Positions 37,361 to 46,365 of a stretch of 64,000 bases of DNA are shown piece after piece. This stretch comes from Epiperipatus broadwayi (lineage: Eukaryota > Onychophora > Udeonychophora > Euonychophora > Peripatidae): NCBI GenBank assembly GCA_028023455.1, contig JAQFVV010006200.1, positions 8,974,521-9,038,520 on the forward strand. Direction: 5' to 3'. The notes beneath the pieces are model-generated. The model saw only the letters and a program-made list of their open reading frames with translations, had not been told where the DNA came from and searched no databases. Every line of letters begins with the position of its first letter. The first letter of the stretch is position 1. A program made the translations under genes and the position numbers.

Positions 37361-40300
37361 ATGAGTCTTTTTCAAAGTCTGTTGCAGTTGAAAAAAGATA
37401 AGACCTTTGTGGATATTGATATAAAAGTTGGCAATGAAGAATTTTCCTGTCACAAGTTTATATTAGCTGCATCTAGTCCGTACTTTTTAAAACTATTTTC
37501 TGAAGACTCGTGCAGTCATATTACATTGGATATAAGTGAACTTGCATTTCAAATAATATTAGTTTTTATTTACACTGGATTAGCTGCAATTCATGCTTCA
37601 AATGTGCAAGAGGTAGAAAAGGCTGCTTCTGAATTGGGTATTCAAGATGTATTGGATCTCTGTTCTGAATACAAAAAAAAGTTCCAAGCTTCTAAGCAAC
37701 CAGAAAAGGTTGATATCAAAGAAGAAGTTGACTTATTTGATGATGATATTTCTATTAAAACTGAACCATCTTCAGAACTTGCACCACAAACGGACAACCC
37801 AACTCCTGAAACAAATGAAAAAGAAGATTATATTTGCAATATATGTAGTATGTCCTATTCTCGTTCTGATGACTTAGAAATACATTATAATGAAGCTCAT
37901 GGCACTAATGGAACAACTGTAAATGTTATAGATGCTTCAAGTAATGAACCAACTGTGTTAAAGCCTGGTGACACGGTAGAAATTTTAAACCGTCCTTCAG
38001 ATTCATCTCTTCCAGAAAATAACTCAGTACAGAATGGTTCAACAGCAAAACAAACAAATATTTTGATCCAAAAATTTAATATCACAAGGCCAAATGAAGT
38101 TGGTTTGCCAGTTACTGCTCATATAGTGAGTCAGAAAGAGGTCTTGTTGAAATTGCAGATTGGATCAGCAGTAGTAAAAAATCCTGAAACTGGAGTTACA
38201 ACTACATATTTTCGTTGTCCTCTTTGCAGTTCTGTTTTTTCAAGTAAAAATGCCATTCTTCAACATTTTAAAGAAAAATATCTCACAGGCATCACCAGTT
38301 CACTTTCAGGAGCATTAAAAAATTTAACACAGACAGCTGGCTCTATTCCATCTATAACAGTAAATTCTTCAGAAAAAAGTTCTGCAGAAGCGACTGTTAA
38401 TGTAATTGAAAAGCCTGCTCGTTCAAAATCAGATATTCTTAGTGAAGAAGCTGCTGATATTGTTATTGAATCATGCCAGTCTTTGTCTAATTCCAAATCT
38501 GCTTCAGCCAAAACTAATACTGCAGTTAGTATTAAATCACCATCTGATACTTTAACTTCTCTTCCATCTGATAATTCTGATGATACTCAGTCTAAAGAAA
38601 CTTCAGAAAAAGCTGACCATTCTTATGCTTTTGCAAAAACAGGTACGGAGTCTACAGATAGCGATTTTAAAATGCAATTGAGGCCCAGAAAAAAACGTGT
38701 TAAATTTGATGACGAAGATGATGATGACTATATGGATGACTTTGATGATAGCAATGATGAAATGTATCGACCAGAAGCAAATACTGCATTAGAAGATAAA
38801 AGTTCTGAAAATTCACCTTCAGCACCACTAGAAAATAATGCAAATGAAGATGATGATGATAGTGATGATGACAAAAATTACGAACAAGTTGTAGTTAAGA
38901 AGGAATTGGAAACCAGTCCAGATAAAGAATTGATTAAAAAGCCACAAATGTTCTTAGGTTACATTTGTTGTTCATGTAACAAATTTTTTGAAGCCAAGAC
39001 AGTATTTGTAGTGCACTTTGAATGCTATCATCCTAAAAAAAGAAGTTTCAAAATTATACGGTTCATTTTTCTCACTGAAAGTGAGATTGAGAAAAATGCA
39101 AATAAACCACTTGATGATAAGGAATGTGGTTTTGTTTGTAGTATTTGCCAACATTATGAAGATACTGAATCTCTTATTAAACGTCATGCTCTTTTTGTTC
39201 ATGGTAAAACTGCGAAATATAGGGCAGTTTTATATAAAGTCATTATAAAACATGAAACCGAAGAACCATTTGATATGGATTACTTAAATAATTTAGAAGG
39301 ACAGGATTTATTCACTGCCCACTTTCCTGACATTTCACTTGGTTATTTATGTCGAATTTGTTCACAATTTCATGAATTAAGAAAGAATTTTATTTCACAT
39401 GTTGATCATAGTCATCCTAGACAGAACCATTTTGAATTAATGAAATATCAGATGATCGTGAAAGGCGATTTGATGCAAGAAATTGATAAAAATACAGGTT
39501 TTTTTTGTAAAATATGTTGCTTCTTTGAAGCAAGCGAAAAAGAAATGAAAACACATATGGTTTTCAGCCATAAAAAACCTGATGATTATAATGTAATTTT
39601 ATACATTATTATGTTTGATCATGAAACAGAAAGTATTATAAATGATCAATATCTAGACTATTTAGAAAAAAAGGCTGCAAATCCTGTAGTTGATCAAAGC
39701 ATTTTAATGGCTAAAGAAAATGAAAGTTTGTTGGAAAACTCTAATAAAAAGGCTTCACTTGCTGGAGGGAAGGATGTATCTGCAGAAAACAGTGGTAAGG
39801 TTGTTATAGTAAATGAAGAAAAGATATCAGAATCAGTTAAAGAATTTGATCATTACAAATGCGATGATTGTGGTGATGATTTTCTCTCATTCAAAGATTT
39901 AAAGCTACATCTATTTGAGGAAGAGCATACCTTGCATTGTTCAATTTGCAAGGATTATAAAGCCATAAGTTTGAAACTTTTATATAATCATAATAAAAAT
40001 GTACATGGTATTACTCTTTCGGGAAAACTTGCTCAGCACTTAAGCAAATGTCCATATTGTTCTTATATTGATGATTCTCTGATTAAATTGCGTAAACATA
40101 TATCTGATAAACATTTGAGTGGTAAAAGAGGCAATCAAGAAAAAATGCAAGGAGATAGCTCACCAAACTCAGATATAGCATCACCATTGCAATCTAAGAA
40201 AAAACGACTACGTACAGATGATGCATCAGATTTTGAAATACCTGACAAACGAAGTAAAAGTACTGATAGTCATTCCGATAGTTTGTCTGATGAACCAAAT

Positions 40301-43300
40301 GTATGCAAACTTTGTGGCAAATTCTTAAGTTCTTTTAATAATTTAAAACGGCATGTTGAGAATGTGCATGGACGTACTTTCAGTTCTCATTCCGAGTTTC
40401 TTGATTATTTTAAAACTTTGCCCAAATACACCAGTTCTGTCCCTGAAACTGAAGATTTGAAATGCTATGTTTGTTCAAAAAAATTTAATACTAAAGAACT
40501 TCTTACCAATCATTTAATTACTTTGCATAAAGCTTGTGAAATTTGTAAAGTGGTCTTCAAAACTAAAAATGATTTGGACAATCATCACAAAAATAAACAT
40601 CTGAATTGTGATCAGTGTGACTATCAAGGTACGTCACTCGTTGATATTGAAAGTCATTACAAAACTTCACATGCTAAAGACAAAAAATCCTTTATTTGCA
40701 GTGCTTGTAACTTTATTACCCTTACATCAGATAAAATGAATGAACATATGAAAGTAGTCCATAATCAACTCAAGCAAAATTCACCAATAAAACTGATTTT
40801 TGAAAATGACGAATCGAATTGGCTAAAGCATTTTAGATGTCTTGAATGCAAAGAAACCTTCAAATCAGCAAATATGTTAAACACTCATCTAAAAAAGTTT
40901 AAACATGGTCAGCGTTGTATAATTTGTGGTTTTCAATCGACTTCAGTTTTAAAATTTCATTGTCACAATGCAGATAAACATCAAATTCCTTTGGCTGATG
41001 AATGGAAAAAACTTGCATTTAAATGTTCTCATTGCCCATTTTATGCCCATAAACTATCTGCATTGACAAGCCATGTTGATGTGAACCATCCTATTAAAAT
41101 AATTCCTACTCCAAAAACGACTACTGCAAGTTCTCTTTCAAAAACTACTACTGAAACTGATACTGATGATGTTAGTAAACATGATCAAAAGTGTATTGTG
41201 TGTGGTTGGACATGTATTGGTTATAAACAATTATTGAATCACAGACGAGAAACTGATCACAAACTAGCATGCAGCAATTGTGATTATAAAACACTTGATG
41301 AAGATTATTTCATCATTCATAACATAAACAAACATCAAATGCCATGTCCTCCAGAATTAAAAGACCATATAAATATGTGTTCTTACTGTTCATATGCCAC
41401 TTTGAAAAGTGCCCTAATGAAAAAACACATGAAATCTTGTCATAGTGATGTTAAACGCACAGATTCAATTGTATCAAAAAATAAAAATTCTGATGGATCA
41501 GTTGAAAATGATAATTGTGATGAAGTTGAAAAAATGTCTAAAAAACTTGACTCTGATAATGAAAATAGTGATGAAGAAAATCTTACAAAAATACAAAAAT
41601 CATCACCCAGTGATACTAATTACACATGCAATGTTTGTAATGTTAATTTCTCTAAAAGATTTTCCTTGGTACATCATAGAAGACAGACAAAGCATTTTCT
41701 TCGTTGTGATAATTGCCAATATGAGGCACCATCAGATCATTCTTTTTACGTCCATCTTAATAATAAACATAAAGTCCATCTTTCTGAATATGCTAAATCA
41801 TTTGTAGTACCATGTCCACATTGTGATTTAGTTTATCCTTACAATGCTGATGTAGCAATGCATGTTAGTAAATGCCATAAAGATAAAATGAAGATTGATT
41901 CTAAAAAAAGTAGCACATCAAAAAATCAATCTTCTGTCAAAAATGTTTTCTTTACTTGTAATGTATGTAAACTTGTTTATTCTGACTCTGCAGTTCTTTA
42001 TAGACATAGGGAAAGCTGTAATCATCTTCTTAGATGCAAACATTGCACTTACACTACAATTGATGACAGTTTGTTTTCTGTTCATTTACATAATTATCAC
42101 AACATTGCTTTGACTCCGCAGTTACAAAGTTTAGTTTTTAGATGTTCTCAGTGTTCTCATGTTGAAGCAGATTTCATTAGTTTATTGAATCATGTAAGCA
42201 AGTGGCACAAAGAAGTTTGTGCGATGAATATAACTCATAAATGGTCCTGTGATTTGTGTGATTATCTGTGTTATGAAATATCTGCTATTGGGAGACATTA
42301 TTTTAGATCACATGATCTTGTTGCTACTATTGGCTGTACGTATTGTTCTTATATCTACATTTCATATGACTCTCACGGTGTGTTAAAACATTTACAAGAC
42401 TTTCATAAGGCTCATATAAAGAATTACAAATCAAATATGTTTTCAACTTTGGTAATTGATAAACATCCTAAAGCTGCTATCAAATCTGAAAAAGAAAATG
42501 AGTTGCCTGAAAGTGGGTTACAAGTTTGTAATCAAAATAGTGCTGATATAATGAATGAAAATCGTAATAATGAAAAGATTCAAATAGTAAAATCAGTGAA
42601 ACTTGAGAAAATTAAAGAGGAAAAGTTAGAAAATAATTTGCCACAAGATGAGGAAATGGAGGGAAATATTCCCCCAAAAAATGTGGATGTAATACATTTA
42701 GAATCTGATTTATTGAAAAATAATTTGTCACAAAATCTCCAAAATGATAAACATATTAAAAAAGAACTTTCACCAGAGACAGAAATGACCACCAATATTG
42801 TAAATGAAGAAAGTGATGAAAATTGTAATAAAGATGGTGATTTCACTATACCTAAGTTAGAAATGCAGTTATCAGAAACTTTGCCTACTCTTGAAGTAGG
42901 TGTGGTACATGATAATGAAAGTACTCCACCCAAATTAAAAAGTGTGTATTCCCATGATTCTTCATCTAAAAATCTAAGTTCTGCTACTGCATCCGATGAA
43001 TCTTCTAGCCTTTCACTAATAAAACAAGAATCAGTTGAAAAGAATACAGATCTTCCAGATATTAAAGAAGATTTATCTAAACCAGGTTTAAAAAAGAATT
43101 TTCAAGCTTCAGAAACTATAAATATGTTACCTTTTATCAGTTGTCTAATGTGTGAATTTAAGTCTTGTTCATACCACGAGTTGAAAATACATTGCAATCA
43201 GAATCATAAGGATTCATTAAATAGTGGAAGCAAAATAAAGGAAATACTGCCAAGTACAACCTTAGTAAATCCTAGCGAGGAGACTCATAATTATGAAAAC

Positions 43301-43543
43301 ACCAGCAATTTAAAAAGTTCTGATTTAACAGGTTCACTTGTTAGCCAGATAACTCCATCTCAGTTGATCAAAAATCCAAACGTATATATATGTTCAGATT
43401 GTAATTATCAAACTTCAGTTATAATTAATATTACAAAGCATATGAAACAAAATCATAATAAGTCTTTTAACTCATCAAATTTTATTCCAAAAGTTGTATT
43501 AAATAAAATTCCAAAATTGTTTGAGCATTTATTCAGAGTCTAA
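37361..43543 (+). CDS. BTB/POZ protein with about 30 C2H2 zinc fingers
   Basis: A likely nuclear DNA- or RNA-binding regulator that dimerises through its BTB domain. Residues 1-108 form the BTB domain (FVDIDIKV, then CHKFILAASSPYF and VFIYTG). Finger 1 is near residue 157 and finger 2, with its last His missing, near 282. A basic RPRKKR patch followed by Asp-rich acidic stretches lies at about 438-510. Fingers 3-6 (about 534-740) form two repeated two-finger units. Fingers 7-28 (about 832-1685) contain five three-finger modules with identical spacing. Fingers 29-30 lie at about 1926 and 2009. Several IKEE, IKTE and IKQE strings fit the SUMO-site pattern. The 6.2-kb frame has no intron or break. 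Start choice: first Met after a probable splice acceptor, so the true N-terminus may be longer. I do not recognise an ortholog. Targets are unknown. Confidence 0.95.
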   Translation: MSLFQSLLQLKKDKTFVDIDIKVGNEEFSCHKFILAASSPYFLKLFSEDSCSHITLDISELAFQIILVFIYTGLAAIHASNVQEVEKAASELGIQDVLDLCSEYKKKFQASKQPEKVDIKEEVDLFDDDISIKTEPSSELAPQTDNPTPETNEKEDYICNICSMSYSRSDDLEIHYNEAHGTNGTTVNVIDASSNEPTVLKPGDTVEILNRPSDSSLPENNSVQNGSTAKQTNILIQKFNITRPNEVGLPVTAHIVSQKEVLLKLQIGSAVVKNPETGVTTTYFRCPLCSSVFSSKNAILQHFKEKYLTGITSSLSGALKNLTQTAGSIPSITVNSSEKSSAEATVNVIEKPARSKSDILSEEAADIVIESCQSLSNSKSASAKTNTAVSIKSPSDTLTSLPSDNSDDTQSKETSEKADHSYAFAKTGTESTDSDFKMQLRPRKKRVKFDDEDDDDYMDDFDDSNDEMYRPEANTALEDKSSENSPSAPLENNANEDDDDSDDDKNYEQVVVKKELETSPDKELIKKPQMFLGYICCSCNKFFEAKTVFVVHFECYHPKKRSFKIIRFIFLTESEIEKNANKPLDDKECGFVCSICQHYEDTESLIKRHALFVHGKTAKYRAVLYKVIIKHETEEPFDMDYLNNLEGQDLFTAHFPDISLGYLCRICSQFHELRKNFISHVDHSHPRQNHFELMKYQMIVKGDLMQEIDKNTGFFCKICCFFEASEKEMKTHMVFSHKKPDDYNVILYIIMFDHETESIINDQYLDYLEKKAANPVVDQSILMAKENESLLENSNKKASLAGGKDVSAENSGKVVIVNEEKISESVKEFDHYKCDDCGDDFLSFKDLKLHLFEEEHTLHCSICKDYKAISLKLLYNHNKNVHGITLSGKLAQHLSKCPYCSYIDDSLIKLRKHISDKHLSGKRGNQEKMQGDSSPNSDIASPLQSKKKRLRTDDASDFEIPDKRSKSTDSHSDSLSDEPNVCKLCGKFLSSFNNLKRHVENVHGRTFSSHSEFLDYFKTLPKYTSSVPETEDLKCYVCSKKFNTKELLTNHLITLHKACEICKVVFKTKNDLDNHHKNKHLNCDQCDYQGTSLVDIESHYKTSHAKDKKSFICSACNFITLTSDKMNEHMKVVHNQLKQNSPIKLIFENDESNWLKHFRCLECKETFKSANMLNTHLKKFKHGQRCIICGFQSTSVLKFHCHNADKHQIPLADEWKKLAFKCSHCPFYAHKLSALTSHVDVNHPIKIIPTPKTTTASSLSKTTTETDTDDVSKHDQKCIVCGWTCIGYKQLLNHRRETDHKLACSNCDYKTLDEDYFIIHNINKHQMPCPPELKDHINMCSYCSYATLKSALMKKHMKSCHSDVKRTDSIVSKNKNSDGSVENDNCDEVEKMSKKLDSDNENSDEENLTKIQKSSPSDTNYTCNVCNVNFSKRFSLVHHRRQTKHFLRCDNCQYEAPSDHSFYVHLNNKHKVHLSEYAKSFVVPCPHCDLVYPYNADVAMHVSKCHKDKMKIDSKKSSTSKNQSSVKNVFFTCNVCKLVYSDSAVLYRHRESCNHLLRCKHCTYTTIDDSLFSVHLHNYHNIALTPQLQSLVFRCSQCSHVEADFISLLNHVSKWHKEVCAMNITHKWSCDLCDYLCYEISAIGRHYFRSHDLVATIGCTYCSYIYISYDSHGVLKHLQDFHKAHIKNYKSNMFSTLVIDKHPKAAIKSEKENELPESGLQVCNQNSADIMNENRNNEKIQIVKSVKLEKIKEEKLENNLPQDEEMEGNIPPKNVDVIHLESDLLKNNLSQNLQNDKHIKKELSPETEMTTNIVNEESDENCNKDGDFTIPKLEMQLSETLPTLEVGVVHDNESTPPKLKSVYSHDSSSKNLSSATASDESSSLSLIKQESVEKNTDLPDIKEDLSKPGLKKNFQASETINMLPFISCLMCEFKSCSYHELKIHCNQNHKDSLNSGSKIKEILPSTTLVNPSEETHNYENTSNLKSSDLTGSLVSQITPSQLIKNPNVYICSDCNYQTSVIINITKHMKQNHNKSFNSSNFIPKVVLNKIPKLFEHLFRV

Positions 43544-43617
43544 GTTTTTGGATTTCAAATATAATCAATATTGAAGCATTTTTCATATTCTTTATTTTTG
43601 CTTTTTTCTAAAAAAAA

Positions 43618-43631
43618 AATAAATAAATAAA
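43618..43631 (+). terminator. Poly(A) signals of the zinc-finger gene
   Basis: Three overlapping AATAAA hexamers lie 75-88 bases after the stop codon, in the position expected for a short 3' UTR. Confidence 0.6.
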
Positions 43632-43639
43632 AATTAAAC

Positions 43640-44454
43640 AATTATGAATATTGTATAAAACTAGTAGTATTTTTGCTTGTATCTGTGTGTTTATATGTAT
43701 TTGTGTGTTTGATCCCCACACTTATATATACACACATACTTGTGATTTCCAATATGAATCTTTTTTTTTTTTATGAATATTCTTGTAGAAAGTCTGTTAG
43801 AGATAGATTTTTTTTTTGTAAATAAATTATTAAAATTATAAATTGCATTATTTATTTCAATAGCATGATCATTCATTTGGCTTGTGTGTAGAGAATACTG
43901 TCAACTGATATTTGCTTATGTTTGTATATTTTATTAGATGCCATCAGTGTTTGGCATGATTTCCAGTGTATATGTGAAATTTTATATTTTTTTATATAAA
44001 TTTCACTGTTTTTTCTTTCTTTGAGTTTGCAATGGTGTTTGCTAATAACATGATTAATAATCATCTTGAATTGCCACCATAGATATTAAATATCAATAAA
44101 ATTAATGGAAGGCATGGCAAGATAGAAGATAGTTTAGAAGCAAAATCGATATAAAAAATATATCAACTGCAGCACCTATACTTAGTACCTATAAGTCCAC
44201 TTTCTAATATATATCATAGTAACTATAAATTATACAATTTGTAAAAAGTATATAATTTTAATTATATGGAATAACTTACATTAAATGAAGTATTCACAAA
44301 TTTATTAACATACCAAACAGATTTAATTGATTATTTTTTCACTAATGGCATGCTAATTTCAGTGATACACTTTAAAATTGCATATAAATTTATTCATATT
44401 TTTAAAATTCCTATTATTACATTTTTTTGACAGATTAATCATAGCTGGCAGCTA
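43640..44454. other. A+T-rich DNA, nothing recognised
   Basis: There are GT-rich and poly-T runs but no coding or repeat signal on either strand. Confidence 0.5.
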
Positions 44455-44722
44455 TTAATAACTCACAGATAGCTGTGGCAATGAAGACAGAAATTACTAT
44501 TGTTAAATGCTAAAGCAGTTGTGTCATTTTATTTTAAACCATAACTACTTTCCTAATGCTAGGTCATATGGCTACACAAGCAATTTGATTAATAACTCGC
44601 AGATAGCTGTGGCAATGAAGACAGAAATTACTATTGTTAAATGGTAAAGCAGTTGTGTCATTTTATTTTAAACCATAACTACTTTCCTAATGCTGGGTCA
44701 TATGGCTACACAAGCAATTTGA
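44455..44722. repeat. 134-bp tandem duplication, nearly identical copies
   Basis: Copies at 44455-44588 and 44589-44722 differ at about three bases (CTCAC/CTCGC, GCTAAAG/GGTAAAG and CTAGGTC/CTGGGTC). No coding content or transposon ends are seen. Confidence 0.95.
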
Positions 44723-46129
44723 TTTTGACTTTATTTTTAAGATATTTTTTTTATTAACATAATACAAATTAAAATGATGCTGGAAAACATTTACACAAGA
44801 AGTGTTCTTTGTTAAATGGCCTGAAAGGAGTGGAAAGACAGGTAATATCAATAAAGGAAACAAATTGAGGTAAGTATTATTTTAAGGTTGGAGATTTTAA
44901 AAAAGTAAATTATGTCAGCTTTCTGCTTTGAACTTCTTGAAGATTAATCCCTGTATTTTTAAAAAGGTCTAGTTTTCCATTTTGATAGGCAATTCTTTTC
45001 AGAATGACAAAATAGAAATATGTTCACATCAAATAAAGTCTTATTAATTTATGTATTGATTCATTTTTTTTAAAATTATGTGTTCAGTGAAGAATAAGCA
45101 AAAATGTTAATAAAGTAAGGAAAAAGTCTGATGACAGATGAAAATTTCAAGCCCTTCCCCTTCCTTGATTATTTTATCTGAATTTTAGAAATTTTAATTT
45201 TTGATTGCTAGATTAATGATATTACATCTTCATTATTAAATTTCTACATAGTTATCTTATTAATTTATTAACAATTTATAGATCTAAAATATGAGTAATT
45301 ACTATATATAAAATTGTTATTCACTTTAAGATTGGAGTTAAAAAAAAAAAAGAAGTGTTATTTATTTATGATTTAAAAAAAGACTATTTTTTTTTTTAGC
45401 GTTAGCAAATTAAATATAAATGAAATGAATAATCAAAATACTTAATCATTGTAGGTGATATCTTATTTGCTACTGTTGATTAAATTGCAAAAGAAAATAG
45501 AAATTACTGAGCGGATAAATATTTTTATTTTATAGTAAAATCCTATATAGGTAATCTTGAATTAAGTAAAAATGTTCATCTTCTTTTAAACACAAATTAC
45601 ACTTTTTAATGATGAAAAAATATTTAACCCACCCAACATTATTATTACATCTCTTTTGACTTAAAAATTTTAAAATACAGTATATATTTTGTAATTTCAT
45701 ATATATTATATCTTTCTACTTGGGAAATTTTTAGTTGTGAAATACATAGTTACTGTAAGATACAAAAAAAATTACCAATTTCTATAATGTGGACCAACTT
45801 TTAATCATTCTATGCTTTAAATATTTTTTATGGAGAATTTTTTTGTCACATTGATAGTTATTACTTTTAACAGCTTAATTTAGTTATGTACTAAACATCC
45901 CAGTAAAAAAGTGACTGGTATGGAGTAAAACACAAGGTATTTTTATTAAATAAAATATTCTTGTGGCTCAATAAACTACTGGAAACAATTGTAAAAACTG
46001 TTTGAAGCAATAATTTGGAGAAATTTTGACAAATTTCCAGATATGAATTGAACCATGATGTGCTTCTTTTGTAGCAAACTTTATGGAATGTATTAATGTT
46101 GTGAAATGGCTTTAAAGTGAAAAAAAAAC
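44723..46129. other. A+T-rich DNA, nothing recognised
   Basis: No convincing exon or element was found. Poly-A and poly-T runs lie at about 45342 and 45391. Confidence 0.5.
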
Positions 46130-46365
46130 CAATGTTTTGGACTCTGGCACTTGTTTGATGATTCTTTGCAGTGTTCCATTCTTGCATTTTTTTGGTTGAA
46201 GTAAGTCGCAATGTAAACCCAACTTTTTTTTTTTTTAAATCCATTAAAATATAATGAATAATGGTTTTGGAAATACCAGTCAGCTCAATGAATCTGACAC
46301 ACTGATCTGTTTATATTTTTGATGCACCTGTTCTTGTATCATGCCTGTCATCTTTGAAATCTTAC
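46130..46365 (-). pseudogene. Mariner/Tc1 transposase helix-turn-helix remnant
   Basis: On the minus strand one frame gives KDDRHDTRTGASKI, a stop, then QCVRFIELTGISKTIIHYIL, followed by KKVGFTLRLTSTKKMQEW. This resembles the second DNA-binding helix-turn-helix of mariner transposases (R-Q-I-A-E-x-T-G-I-S-x-x-x-V-H-x-I-L, then KVCARWVPR-L) and the Gly-Arg-Pro-like linker before it. The catalytic domain is not recognisable downstream. The match is by motif only. Confidence 0.5.

Noticed and set aside
37647-42933. Other-frame open frames inside the zinc-finger gene (both strands)
   Set aside because: They are shadows of the long frame, with low-complexity or antisense-of-finger composition.
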